From: Cupriavidus sp. YR651
GTDB lineage: Bacteria > Pseudomonadota > Gammaproteobacteria > Burkholderiales > Burkholderiaceae
Direction of reading: 5' to 3'
Length of the DNA: 64,000 bases
NCBI RefSeq assembly: GCF_900101625.1
Contig: NZ_FMYZ01000011.1
Span: 113,326-177,325 of the forward strand
The notes under the pieces: model-generated
Seen by the model: the letters and a program-made list of their open reading frames with translations, nothing else
Databases searched by the model: none
What the model was told of the DNA's origin: nothing
Shown: positions 1 to 7,900 of the stretch, piece after piece
How positions within the stretch are numbered: the first letter of the stretch is position 1
Layout of the letters: the number at the start of each line of letters is the position of its first letter
Program-made: the position numbers and the translations under genes

Positions 1-609
1 TTCTAGCTGGGCCGTAACGTCGATCACTTCCTCCTGCTTCTTGCGCAAGCGCTCGACGAACTCTCGAATGTTCTTGCGCTTGTAGCTCGGATCGTTTTCC
101 TTGAACTCGATGACAGCGTCGATCTCTTCCGCGGTGTAGTCATTGCTGCGCAGGACCATTAGTTCGCCGATGTTCAGCTTTTCAAGCGCGCCGTTGTGGC
201 TCAGAAAGCGGCGGTAAAGGTTAAGGTGTAGCTTCGCTTGGTTCGGGCGAATGTCGAGCAGTTCGTCGGCCATCTTGTTGAACTTGTCCCACCCACGCAT
301 ACGCGCGCCCCGCGTGTTGCCGAACTCGTGAAGGGCAGACTGCATCGCGACATCGTGCACCAGCTGAAGGTCCGCGCCCATATCGAGCAGCATGCGTTCG
401 ATCTTCTCGCGCGTGCGCTGAATGTTGCGGATCGTTTCACACAGGCGGCTCACAAGGTCGTCGCTAATCGAAGGTCCCAGGACATCGCGCAGGATTCCTT
501 CCATCCGCGCGACTTCTGGTGCAACGGGAAACTCGAGAACGTCGGCGTGTGGCAGCGCCAACTCTGTTGATATCTTTTTGTTGTTTTCAGGCATGTTTCG
601 CTCACTCAT
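1..609 (-). CDS. hypothetical protein, C-terminus beyond window
   Basis: An open minus-strand frame runs from the ATG at 609 (alternative ATG at 594) to the window edge, 203 codons without a stop. It is missed if only closed ORFs are considered. The protein is charged and looks mostly helical: an acidic N-terminal third, a middle segment rich in Met/Arg (residues about 60-110), and a Lys/Glu-rich region near residues 175-203 (KRKNIREFVERLRKK) that could form a coiled coil. I do not recognise the family. It diverges from the gene at 1221 across a 600-bp intergenic region holding a palindromic repeat and a leader RNA. Confidence 0.75.
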   Translation of the reverse strand, partial: MSERNMPENNKKISTELALPHADVLEFPVAPEVARMEGILRDVLGPSISDDLVSRLCETIRNIQRTREKIERMLLDMGADLQLVHDVAMQSALHEFGNTRGARMRGWDKFNKMADELLDIRPNQAKLHLNLYRRFLSHNGALEKLNIGELMVLRSNDYTAEEIDAVIEFKENDPSYKRKNIREFVERLRKKQEEVIDVTAQLE

Positions 610-895
610 AAAGAACACAACAACCAGCGTATCGACGGATGCGCGTTGTCAAGTCCACGGGGAGATTACGAAACGCTGGGCACCTGCGGCCGGCAGAAAG
701 CTACGCTTTTTGGGGTAGCTTTTACCGGAAAGCTCGAAAAGCTGACTGTTTGTACTCGTCTTATCGGGGCGAAGTGGGGGGGCTGTAGGTATTTACCCCT
801 ACGTTACGGGGTCGATTTAAGCAACGGTAAGAGCAGACGTAAAATATATTAAATTCGCGCAGCATGATTGGTAGTCGGCGCGGCGGGTCAAAAGT

Positions 896-935
896 GTGAG
901 CATGCTCATGCTATTTACCCAGAAAGACGTATTGT
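896..935 (+). repeat. palindromic repeat element, copy 1 of 3
   Basis: The core GTGAGCATGCTCAT (896-909) is followed by CTATTTAC, then an A/G-rich stretch and a T-run. The same arrangement recurs at 9107-9155 and, inverted, at 41500-41541. It lies 28 bp upstream of the promoter box at 937. Confidence 0.75.
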
Positions 936-936
936 T

Positions 937-982
937 TTGGCGAGCTTTCTGCGGTCAGCGACGCCAAATGATGCAGTAGGAT
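937..982 (+). promoter_or_regulatory. promoter with conserved upstream box
   Basis: TTGGCGAGCTTTCTG (937-951) sits exactly 40 nt upstream of a -10-like TAGGAT (977-982). The same box at the same distance occurs at 22664 and 43323. It drives the leader starting near 990. Confidence 0.55.
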
Positions 983-994
983 CATTGCAATTCC

Positions 995-1220
995 GCGTAA
1001 TCGAACGCATCGACCTGCACAGATCTTGACCAGGCCATCTGGTTGAACCTGTCGCCCATCTCTCTTTCCCATTTCCCTTTCCCGGCTAGCGTGTTTGCGC
1101 CATGCACCAGGCATGCCGCAAGCGCGTTCGCGCGCCCGCAAAGGATTCCTTGCTCCCTGAGCATCGAATAATCGCCTGGCATCTGCCAGGAAATCCCTGC
1201 AACGTTTCTGGAGAGAAACC
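995..1220 (+). promoter_or_regulatory. structured 5' leader (ATCGACC class)
   Basis: A GCGT/ACGC hairpin followed by ATCGACC (995-1015) starts 18 nt after the -10. Next come a CCAG/CTGG hairpin (about 1028-1042), CCTGGC-ATCT-GCCAGG (1175-1190), and GTTTC/GAAAC (1204-1219) with the GGAG ribosome site in its loop just before the GTG at 1221. The stretch 1045-1170 shows nothing else. Confidence 0.55.
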
Positions 1221-1529
1221 GTGGAATCCTTTGCCAACAACCTCATCAAGCGTCCTCTCAAGCTGTTCATGCTTTGCATGGTGCTTTACCTGGCAACGCA
1301 GTCGTTCGTGGTCGGTCTGTTCGTGGCCGTAGTCGGGCTGTCGTTCCTGTATCAAAAGGCGGTCGCTTGGAGTCAAGTCGTACCAGCTGCGCCGAAGGTG
1401 TCGACGCCGGACTACCAGTCCAGCTCGAAGCCCGAAGTGCAACAGATGTTCGTCCAACCTGAGCTGCAGTACGAACGCTCGGCTGTTGTGACGCCAATTC
1501 GTCGAACAGGAACCCACAATCGTTCCTGA
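1221..1529 (+). CDS. small inner-membrane protein
   Basis: 102 aa from a GTG start. The GGAGAG site 5-10 nt upstream lies in a hairpin loop. One long hydrophobic segment (residues about 12-44, rich in Leu/Val/Phe) forms one or two membrane helices, followed by a polar tail of about 55 residues. Family not recognised. It is the first gene of a plus-strand series and is separated from the next by a strong hairpin at 1561. Confidence 0.65.
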   Translation: MESFANNLIKRPLKLFMLCMVLYLATQSFVVGLFVAVVGLSFLYQKAVAWSQVVPAAPKVSTPDYQSSSKPEVQQMFVQPELQYERSAVVTPIRRTGTHNRS

Positions 1530-1560
1530 TCCAGCGCCGCCCACTTTCGGGCGGCTCTTC

Positions 1561-1624
1561 CACCTGTCGCGGGTATCCGATACCCGCCGACAGGTGGGTT
1601 CCGGGTATCCGTTCTGGAGACCCT
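1561..1624 (+). promoter_or_regulatory. intercistronic hairpin pair before 1625
   Basis: A long stem pairs 1561-1577 with about 1580-1596 (CACCTGTC with GACAGGTG outside, CGGGTATC with GATACCCG inside). A second hairpin, GGGT/ACCC (1603-1623), contains the GGAG site at 1616-1619. Confidence 0.6.
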
Positions 1625-2059
1625 ATGGATACCTCCCAACCATCAGGATGGCAGTTGGACTTCTTTAGTGAAGCTGCTGCTATTGTTGTGGTCCCTCCTA
1701 AGGCAGAGCCGTTGCCAAATCCGTCGCTTTGGAGTGAGACGGTGCGGGACAAAATGGTTGATGCCTTGATCAGCCTGGCATGTGATAGCCGCCGAGGCGA
1801 CAACATGCCTGAGTCGCTCATTGACTGCGCGGACCTGCTACGGGGACGGCTTCGAAACCAGCGCGGCCTCGATCTAGAGGAATACACGATGACGCTCGGC
1901 TGGATCTTCGGATACTGGCAGGGCGCGTTGCCATACACCTACGTCTGCGCAGTCAGCGGGGTAGATCCCGAGACCCTTCAAGACGTCATCCTCAATAATG
2001 CCCGCCTGAAGGCCGACCTCAATGAGGTGCGCCGGATGTGCTGCGGCTCACTCCTTTAA
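1625..2059 (+). CDS. hypothetical protein
   Basis: 144 aa from ATG 1625, with GGAG at 1616. It is soluble, acidic and helical, with no signal peptide or membrane segment. The Cys residues near the C-terminus (RRMCCGSLL) are few and not arranged as a zinc site. Family not recognised. Its position between a membrane protein and ssb suggests a backbone maintenance gene, but no function can be read from the sequence. Confidence 0.6.
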   Translation: MDTSQPSGWQLDFFSEAAAIVVVPPKAEPLPNPSLWSETVRDKMVDALISLACDSRRGDNMPESLIDCADLLRGRLRNQRGLDLEEYTMTLGWIFGYWQGALPYTYVCAVSGVDPETLQDVILNNARLKADLNEVRRMCCGSLL

Positions 2060-2326
2060 ATCATGGACTGGATACAGATCCTGAAGCGTGTCGCGCACAC
2101 GCTGAGCAGGCCAGCGCCTACCGATCCGGCGGGAACGATCAAAGTCGGGCAGGGTGGAGAGAACGAACGTCGGTTTAGCATCGGCGGCATCCCGCATCTT
2201 CTTCATCAAGCTGGCAACGAGGTTGCTCACTTCGTAGCGGTATTCGACCGTCGTATCGAGCGCTGTGCCCACGGCGACAAGCTCCTGCCAGAAGTTGTGC
2301 CGCGGTGGCACCTGGTAGAGAGGCAC
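2048..2326 (-). CDS. hypothetical protein (minus-strand candidate)
   Basis: 92 aa from a GTG at 2326, closed by TGA at 2048, with a stop codon a few codons upstream. Third codon positions are strongly G/C, and the sequence (WQELVAVGTALDTTVEYRYEVSNLVASLMKK and onward, split here) has a natural amphipathic look. It overlaps the N-terminal half of the plus-strand frame at 2063, which lacks a ribosome site. Only one of the two overlapping readings is likely expressed. No family recognised. Confidence 0.4.
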   Translation of the reverse strand: MPLYQVPPRHNFWQELVAVGTALDTTVEYRYEVSNLVASLMKKMRDAADAKPTFVLSTLPDFDRSRRIGRRWPAQRVRDTLQDLYPVHDLKE

Positions 2327-2836
2327 GAAGGCGCTTCGCTAGAGGACGTGGCCGAAGAGGTAATAAGGGCGCTACGCACTGCATCGGAAGGTGCGGGACG
2401 CGACCCTTCTCCCATTGCCGCTCAAAGATCGCACGCCGCCCCGTCACCACGTGGCCGAGAACGCGAAGTTGACGCTGACGCGGAAGGCCGTCCGGCTCAC
2501 GGAAAGGCCACCCACTCCTCTTACGAGGTAGGGACGTTGCTGGCCTGGGGAGAAATGGAATTTCCCAATCGCAAGGCCGGCGGCAAGCCCACCTACACGT
2601 CATTCGCCGTCAAGCTTGAAACGAGCACAGGCGAGAGGACGTTGCAAGGCGAAGGACTGAAAGACGTCCTGGCCAGCACAGGGTGCAAGATCGGTGACCG
2701 CGTTGCCGTCAAGCGACTGCACAAGGAAAAGGTGCCCGCCTTCGACAAGAAGACTGGCCGCCCGCTTATGGACCGCGATACCGGACTGCAGAAGCTCTGG
2801 GATCGGTGGGTCTGGCAAATCAACCTCGTTCATTGA
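2063..2836 (+). CDS. relaxase/primase C-terminal-domain-like protein
   Basis: Open frame of 257 codons. Residues about 150-257 (from SSYEVGTLLAWGEME to WVWQINLVH) resemble the small beta-rich domain at the C-terminus of conjugative relaxases and TraC-type primases: a TLLAWG strand, then a GERTLQGEGL turn, then GDRVAVKRL. The N-terminal half resembles an antisense shadow of the minus frame at 2048, and no ribosome site precedes 2063, so the true start may be internal. It ends 12 nt before ssb and could be co-transcribed with it. It may be a stand-alone domain or a relic of a longer protein. Confidence 0.5.
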   Translation: MDWIQILKRVAHTLSRPAPTDPAGTIKVGQGGENERRFSIGGIPHLLHQAGNEVAHFVAVFDRRIERCAHGDKLLPEVVPRWHLVERHEGASLEDVAEEVIRALRTASEGAGRDPSPIAAQRSHAAPSPRGREREVDADAEGRPAHGKATHSSYEVGTLLAWGEMEFPNRKAGGKPTYTSFAVKLETSTGERTLQGEGLKDVLASTGCKIGDRVAVKRLHKEKVPAFDKKTGRPLMDRDTGLQKLWDRWVWQINLVH

Positions 2837-2848
2837 AAAGGAATCACC

Positions 2849-3373
2849 ATGGCATCTGTCAACAAGGTCATTCTCGTGGGCAACCTCGGAGCAGACCCGG
2901 AAACGCGTTACCTCCCGAGCGGTGACGCCGTCACCAACATCCGCCTCGCAACCACCGATCGCTATAAGGACAAGCAGTCCGGCGAATTCAAGGAAGCGAC
3001 CGAATGGCACCGCATCGCCTTCTTCGGCAAGCTTGCCGAGATCGCAGGTCAGTACCTGAAGAAGGGATCGTCCGTCTACATCGAGGGCCGCATCCGTACG
3101 CGCAAATGGCAGGATCAGTCCGGCCAAGAGAAGTACAGCACTGAGATCGTTGCCGATCAGATGCAGATGCTGGGCGGCGGACGCGGTGGCGCGTCGGGCG
3201 AGAGCGATGGCGGTGGCTACAGTCGACAGTCGCAAGACACCGGCGAGGAAGGTGGGTACGGTGCAGGAAACGGTGGTGGCGCCCAGCGCGGCCAGAGCCG
3301 TCGTCAGCAGCAGCCAGGCCCTTCGAATGGTTTCGAGGACATGGACGACGATCCAGACCGCATTCCGTTCTGA
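2849..3373 (+). CDS. ssb: single-stranded DNA-binding protein
   Basis: 174 aa, the usual SSB length. The N-terminal OB-fold (residues 1-110) shows the hallmark start SVNKVILVGNLGADPETRY, with the WHRIAFFGKLAEIAGQYLKKGS and VYIEGRIRTRKWQD blocks. A Gly/Gln/Ser-rich linker follows, then the acidic tip DDDPDRIPF that binds partner proteins. Start ATG 2849 follows an AAAGGAAT site. Plasmid SSBs coat single-stranded DNA during transfer and replication. The neighbouring primase at 3651 fits that role. Confidence 0.95.
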   Translation: MASVNKVILVGNLGADPETRYLPSGDAVTNIRLATTDRYKDKQSGEFKEATEWHRIAFFGKLAEIAGQYLKKGSSVYIEGRIRTRKWQDQSGQEKYSTEIVADQMQMLGGGRGGASGESDGGGYSRQSQDTGEEGGYGAGNGGGAQRGQSRRQQQPGPSNGFEDMDDDPDRIPF

Positions 3374-3605
3374 AAACACCTGCAGCGCTTGGAATTCTGC
3401 TCCACGGATGATGGAGCCCTGAACTAAGCGCGCGGTGTACCAATTCTTCATTTTTCAAAGCAACTGCGATCGGTCCATCCGATCGCAGTCGTCCTTCCTC
3501 TCTACCGTCCAACGGTACCTGCAGTAGCCCTCTTCCGAATATAGCCGCCATGCTGAAAAGACCTTCTGGCAACAGCCGGGATGTCTTTTGAGCAAACGTT
3601 CCTTC

Positions 3606-3650
3606 GCCTGTCTCAGGCATCGACCAACCTCTCCTAACCGGAGTCATCCC
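3606..3650 (+). promoter_or_regulatory. leader hairpin with ATCGACC, compensated stem
   Basis: GCCTG-TCT-CAGGC followed by ATCGACC (3606-3625). The stem differs from the usual GCGTC/GACGC in both arms yet still pairs. A second hairpin, CTCC/GGAG (3631-3643), carries the ribosome site of the primase start at 3651. Confidence 0.6.
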
Positions 3651-4730
3651 ATGAAGAAACTGAGTGATATTGTTAAAAGCTGGACGTCCGCTCAATGGGA
3701 CGCTCTGGTGCGCCAATACCTTCCAGCAGACGTCCTCACGGACAGATTCTGGCAAGGCAAGCCTGGTCCTTGCCCCATCTGCGCCGATGGCGACGACCGA
3801 TTTACGTATGACAACAAGAACGGCCGCGGTGACTGGGTATGCCGAAAGTGCAATGCCGGCAGTCCCAAGGCTGGTGATGGCATCGAGCTGGTGTGCCGCT
3901 ACACAGGCATGTCGTACCTTGAGCTGCAATGCAGGCTAAATGGTGAGCCATTGGAGCCCTTGACGTTGCCAGCGGCGCGCTCTGCGTCTGTCAAGGCGCG
4001 GAAGTCGTCGGATCCCGAGTGGAAGCGGCGACGTATCGCAAAGCAATGGACCGACGCTAAGCCTTTGGTCCCGGGAGATCGGGCACTACGCTACCTCGCG
4101 GCGCGTGTTCCCGGATTGTGTGCCCCTTTGCCTAAGGCATTGCGTCTTGGGCTGCAGGACTACCGTCACGACGACGTCGTGGTGGGTCGCTACTGGACCA
4201 TCGTTGCACAGTTCACGCTGCCGGATGGCCGCATGGCCACTGTGCATCGGACCTCGTTGGACACGTCCAGACCTGAAAAGGCCACGGTGATTTCCGCCGA
4301 CGGGGAGATTCTCCCGGCCAAGCGCAATGACGTTTCTGCCTTACCGCCTGCCGGCGGCGCGGTTCGCTTGATGGCACCACGCAACGGCGAACTCGGTATC
4401 GCGGAAGGGCTTGAGACGGCCTATGCCGCTTACATGCTGTTCGGCGTTCCGACGTGGTACTGCCTGAATCGTGTCCTGCTGAGTCAGTTCGTCGTCCCGG
4501 AAGGATTGGGGATTCACACGATCCACATCTTTGCCGACTTCGACCAGGTGGATCCGAAGACAGGAAAGTCGCCGGGCATGGCCGATGCGCTAACGCTGGC
4601 CAAGCGCTTGCGGGCGGCGGGACTCAACGTCGTAATCCACCGTCCGTTGGTGCGGGGCACGGACTTTTGCGATCAGTGGCGCACGGGCTACCAGCTGCGC
4701 GCCATGTCTGAAGCTGGCGTAACGGCCTGA
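3651..4730 (+). CDS. zinc-ribbon/Toprim DNA primase
   Basis: 359 aa. An N-terminal zinc ribbon (residues about 40-70: CPICADGDDRF and CRKCNAG) matches the Prim_Zn_Ribbon of phage and plasmid primases. The C-terminal half has a Toprim_3-type core: GIAEGLETAYAA (catalytic Glu) and IFADFDQVD (Asp-x-Asp), ending before GTDFCDQWR. It synthesises RNA primers on single-stranded DNA, probably the transferred strand. The ATG at 3651 is preferred over upstream in-frame starts because a CCGGAG site lies 8 nt away. It is followed by a terminator, so it is the end of its transcript. Confidence 0.85.
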   Translation: MKKLSDIVKSWTSAQWDALVRQYLPADVLTDRFWQGKPGPCPICADGDDRFTYDNKNGRGDWVCRKCNAGSPKAGDGIELVCRYTGMSYLELQCRLNGEPLEPLTLPAARSASVKARKSSDPEWKRRRIAKQWTDAKPLVPGDRALRYLAARVPGLCAPLPKALRLGLQDYRHDDVVVGRYWTIVAQFTLPDGRMATVHRTSLDTSRPEKATVISADGEILPAKRNDVSALPPAGGAVRLMAPRNGELGIAEGLETAYAAYMLFGVPTWYCLNRVLLSQFVVPEGLGIHTIHIFADFDQVDPKTGKSPGMADALTLAKRLRAAGLNVVIHRPLVRGTDFCDQWRTGYQLRAMSEAGVTA

Positions 4731-4736
4731 ACGATA

Positions 4737-4762
4737 CACCGCCTCCGGGCGGTGCCATTTTT
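4737..4762 (+). terminator. rho-independent terminator
   Basis: CACCGCC-TCC-GGCGGTG stem (4737-4754) followed by a T-rich run, just after the primase stop. Confidence 0.7.
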
Positions 4763-4770
4763 ACTATCTG

Positions 4771-4833
4771 CCCTGTGGGTTCCTACCCACAGGGGCGGAA
4801 TTCCGTATGGCAGGCACTCTAAGGAGTACTGCA
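4771..4833 (+). promoter_or_regulatory. hairpin pair before 4834
   Basis: CCCTGTGGG/CCCACAGGG (4771-4794), then ACTC-TAAG-GAGT (4816-4827), whose right arm is the ribosome site. Confidence 0.6.
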
Positions 4834-5049
4834 ATGCTGCAAAAGGGATTTACCGCAATCGTGAACAAGATGCACATCCAGGCCATGCGAAGCACATCGT
4901 CGTACGACGTGATGGCGGGCCAATCTGACGCGCAGTTCTTCGACGTGTTCCGTCGCGGGACTTCTGGTCAGCTGGTCCTGGTCAAGCGGGAGCGTTCGTT
5001 CGACTCCGCCTTCGAGTATTGCGTCAACCTGAATTCGGTTCTTCACTGA
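4834..5049 (+). CDS. small hypothetical protein
   Basis: 71 aa. The ATG at 4834 is chosen over one at 4807 because AAGGAG ends 7 nt upstream. Basic N-terminus, no membrane segment, C-terminal RSFDSAFEYCVNLNSVLH. It is a single-gene unit closed by a strong terminator. Family not recognised. Confidence 0.65.
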   Translation: MLQKGFTAIVNKMHIQAMRSTSSYDVMAGQSDAQFFDVFRRGTSGQLVLVKRERSFDSAFEYCVNLNSVLH

Positions 5050-5068
5050 ACCCACCCCATTAACCAAA

Positions 5069-5098
5069 AGGCCCAGCATTCGCTGGGCCTTTTTGTTT
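5069..5098. terminator. rho-independent terminator
   Basis: AGGCCCAGC-ATTC-GCTGGGCCT stem with a T-rich tail, between converging genes (4834 plus, 5114 minus). Confidence 0.85.
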
Positions 5099-5113
5099 TG
5101 TGTCGGGCAAGAA

Positions 5114-5233
5114 TCAACCGCGCTTGCGCACCCCCTTATAGACCTCCAGGGCTGATTGCAGAACGCAAAAACCAATCAATGCATAGAACACAAAGCGCTT
5201 TACATCTTCAGGGGTAGAGAGGTAATCCAACAT
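5114..5233 (-). CDS. 39-aa single-pass membrane peptide
   Basis: A small minus-strand ORF (ATG 5233, TGA 5114) preceded by GGAGA six nt upstream. It has a polar start (LDYLSTPEDVKR), a hydrophobic helix (FVFYALIGFCVLQSALEVY), and a basic tail (KGVRKRG), consistent with an N-out or N-in single-pass inner-membrane peptide. Too short for usual ORF cut-offs. It lies downstream of the ParM/StbB-like pair and could be part of that operon. Confidence 0.55.
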   Translation of the reverse strand: MLDYLSTPEDVKRFVFYALIGFCVLQSALEVYKGVRKRG

Positions 5234-5302
5234 TTAGGTCTCCTTCGGCTTGATGCATCCAGTTTGCCATATACGAAATGGAATCAAGTAGCTCGGACTG
5301 GC

Positions 5303-5704
5303 TCAAGCAAACTGGTCGGTGGCTGCGTTCAATGCTCCAAGGTCAAGATGCTCAAAATTCGATGGCGGTGATCCGGTCGAAGCCGGCACCGGGTCCACGA
5401 CTATGCGCACAGCTGCCGGCGACGGCGCCATCGCCTCAGTAGAGGGAGGAGTAAGCTCCGGCCTGAATGGTGTCGCACCGGCGGGAACAGTTGCGTTAGC
5501 GGCAAGCACCGCTGCGGTCACCGTCGGCGGAGCCGGCAGGAGGGCCGCTTCAGCTCCTCCGTTGCCAAGTGCGTTAAGGCCGCAGGTTGCAAGTCGCTTC
5601 AAGATGAAGGCGCGATCGCGAGCGCTGGAGATACCGCGCAAGTAACGCAGCAATTCCGGCGTGGAATCCTCTGTCAACGTGAGCTTGATCTCCAGTTTGC
5701 TCAT
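5303..5704 (-). CDS. StbB-like partner of the ParM homologue
   Basis: 133 aa from ATG 5704. It begins 11 nt after the upstream stop, so it is translated with protein D. Residues 1-45 (KLEIKLTLTEDSTPELLRYLRG and onward) look like a small DNA- or protein-binding helical head. The rest is an Ala/Pro/Thr/Val-rich linker ending in a short acidic/hydrophobic tail. ParM/StbA operons usually encode such a small adaptor that binds the centromere. The assignment rests on position and architecture, not on a conserved motif. Confidence 0.55.
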   Translation of the reverse strand: MSKLEIKLTLTEDSTPELLRYLRGISSARDRAFILKRLATCGLNALGNGGAEAALLPAPPTVTAAVLAANATVPAGATPFRPELTPPSTEAMAPSPAAVRIVVDPVPASTGSPPSNFEHLDLGALNAATDQFA

Positions 5705-5715
5705 GCAGTGTCCCC

Positions 5716-6750
5716 TTATGCTGCTGCCTTCACGGCCTGGCGCGCAGAGCCGATCGTGTAGAACCCGCGGACATTGGCAAAGCACGGGGCTTCCATCATG
5801 TGGATCGTATTCCGCGGGAATGCGGCACGAATCGTTGGCGCGTAGAGGTTGGCGCCTCCGCCGGTGAGGATAATGGCGCGAATGTCGTCTGTGCGCCCGA
5901 CCTTTGACTGGATCTCCTTGATGGATTGATTGGTCACAGCCATGGCTTCGGTGAGGTACGGACTTAGGTCCAGGTCCTCTTGGAAGTAGAGCATGGGCTT
6001 TCCCTCGCGCACGGATTTGTCGATGCGCTCGATGGCATCGAAGGGCTCGCCACCCTTAGATGAGGAGATGAGACTGGCAATCTGCTGGTGGACGCGAGCA
6101 GCGCCACCAGGCACACCGCCGCTTCGGGTGTCGTCCACCGTGTAGCCGCGCGCGATGATCCAGTCCATCGTGAAGTAGCCCACGTCGATTACAAGGTACG
6201 CGTTATCCGGGTCGTACCGCTTTCCACTCTGTTGCATGAACGTGAGCAGCGTTCCGAACGGTTGGGGAAGGGGCATCACCGACTTGATATCGACCTTTCC
6301 CCACCCGAAATCATGCTCGCCTACGAAGCGCTCTCGGAGATAGCCCGCGTACTTCTGCATGTTGTGCACCGGAAGGCCCAGGACCAGCCGTTCGATCTCG
6401 GCTGCCCTGGAGTAGTAAAGAGCGCCCGCGAGCAACGCGGCATAGTTCGGCGTGGTCACAAAGTCCTCAGAGAGCGTGCGTCCGGTGTTGTATGCACCGC
6501 TGATCGAAACCTCAGGGCCGACTTCATACCGCGCGCCGTCGATAACCACGTTGACGACGTTGCGCGAACGGAAGGGCGTGCCACTCGTAGGTGTCAAGCT
6601 CGTTGTGGCGGCTTGAGGCGCGAGAGACGGAAACATGGCGGTCGCGATTTCCGCTCCCACTGCGAATGCTGACTTTGTGTTGCCATAGCCGACATCGACT
6701 GCAAGGGTTGCGGCCTTCACCAGCTTCGATCCGTTCAATTCGTGTTGCAC
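5716..6750 (-). CDS. ParM/StbA-like actin ATPase (PRTRC system protein D)
   Basis: 344 aa with the actin-fold signature blocks: phosphate 1 LAVDVGYGNTKSAF (about residue 15), phosphate 2 LVIDVGYFTMDW (about 190), and adenosine motif AIILTGGGANLY (about 300). Proteins of this type polymerise to push plasmid copies apart. In PRTRC plasmids the actin-like member is protein D. Here it sits 17 kb from the other PRTRC genes, on the opposite strand, paired with a StbB-like gene. The long upstream region 6751-7090 is the likely promoter and centromere region, although I could not identify clear iterated repeats there. Confidence 0.85.
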   Translation of the reverse strand: MQHELNGSKLVKAATLAVDVGYGNTKSAFAVGAEIATAMFPSLAPQAATTSLTPTSGTPFRSRNVVNVVIDGARYEVGPEVSISGAYNTGRTLSEDFVTTPNYAALLAGALYYSRAAEIERLVLGLPVHNMQKYAGYLRERFVGEHDFGWGKVDIKSVMPLPQPFGTLLTFMQQSGKRYDPDNAYLVIDVGYFTMDWIIARGYTVDDTRSGGVPGGAARVHQQIASLISSSKGGEPFDAIERIDKSVREGKPMLYFQEDLDLSPYLTEAMAVTNQSIKEIQSKVGRTDDIRAIILTGGGANLYAPTIRAAFPRNTIHMMEAPCFANVRGFYTIGSARQAVKAAA

Positions 6751-7063
6751 AGCTTGACTCCCAAAGAGGATGGATGTTGCCTAATTGCCAAACAACAGCG
6801 ACCGGCATTGGTGGTGGTCGCCAGAGATGGCAAGTAGAGTTGGGACGCACATTTCGCTTGCTTGGTCGCTGAATCTGCCACGAAGTGGGACATTGGTCCT
6901 GTACCTGGCAGAACGTGACAGCAGCAAAGGCGTGATGCGGTGACTAACTGACAGCATGTCCACTGCAGTGACTCAATGTGTCGCCCCATGCCTCTAACTC
7001 TACTGGCGTAATGGTGAAGTCAAGTCGGCAAAAGCTCAGCGTTTATCGCGTCTTTCCGTTGTC

Positions 7064-7101
7064 ACTCAGAATGATCGTGGTTTATTCTGTGGGCTCTTAC
7101 C
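7064..7101 (+). promoter_or_regulatory. sigma70-type promoter
   Basis: TTGTCA and TATTCT (7083-7088) are separated by about 18 nt. This is one of the best promoter matches in the window and drives the candidate RNA that follows. Confidence 0.6.
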
Positions 7102-7219
7102 GCGTCCCCGACGCATCGACCTTGCCGCCATTGACGCGGCGCACCTTAGTACCCAGCCTTCAGTATTTTGGCTTTGCGGTACCAACTGTTCATGCCGGAA
7201 ATTGAACCGGCTTTTTTTT
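7095..7219 (+). ncRNA. candidate structured small RNA
   Basis: The transcript would start near 7095. It holds the leader hairpin GCGTC-CCC-GACGC plus ATCGACC (7102-7121), then GCCGC/GCGGC, then a compound stem GTACC...GGTAC enclosing AGCC/GGCT, and ends at a terminator GCCGG/CCGGC plus eight T (7194-7219). No convincing ORF follows, unlike the other copies of this leader. It may be a stand-alone regulatory RNA or a decapitated leader. Confidence 0.45.
7194..7219 (+). terminator. rho-independent terminator
   Basis: GCCGG (7194-7198) pairs with CCGGC (7207-7211), followed by TTTTTTTT. Confidence 0.75.
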
Positions 7220-7900
7220 CAATCAAATCAAGTGGACCGTGTCGGATAGTGAGGACACCGGACACCGCGATACCAAGCCGATTGGCGGTCTGTTTGTGAA
7301 AATAGACCGTAGTGCGGACGATTCCGAAGCCGGACACTGAACAGTGTCACGGGAATCTCCGCCGTAGCCTTACGCCCTTACAGCCACCTGGCTGGGTGCG
7401 GATCACGAAGCCCGACACACTGCGGCAGGGATGATCTGACTTTGGGGCGGGAAGCTGCTTTGCGTGCCGAGATACGGCGAACGCAGGCTTCTGAGCAACT
7501 ATCGATCCGGGGGGCGCCACCGGTACCAGAACGGCGCAACAGGAAATCACCCATCACGGCATTAACCGCGGGCGTAAGGACGAAATCCTTGCGCGAGTGG
7601 ATCGGCATCGCGAGATGCACCGGATAGGGTGGCCGCGCAGGCGGCACGCACGGCGAGAGCCTGTGTGTTCGCGTAAGCGGACGGTCACGACGCATTGCTT
7701 CCATGCTCAGGGCCGATCGGTTTGGCATCGCTAAAGGACCGGAAGAGTCGTAGTGGGACCGGCAGGGTGGGCCGGCAAAGCTGGGGTTGGTATCCCGGTA
7801 CATCGAATGGGGCAGATCCGAATCGGGGTCGGCGCTGTCCTGTGAGCGGCTGTCTGTGCGACGGCCTTGCTGCGTGCGCGCGGCGAAACGGAAATGCATC
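7220..7900. other. non-coding stretch upstream of integrase
   Basis: No convincing gene in 680 bp; the open frames here lack ribosome sites and have shadow-like composition. The one visible element is GACACTG-AA-CAGTGTC (7333-7348), an inverted repeat of the size of a dimeric repressor site. Confidence 0.5.
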
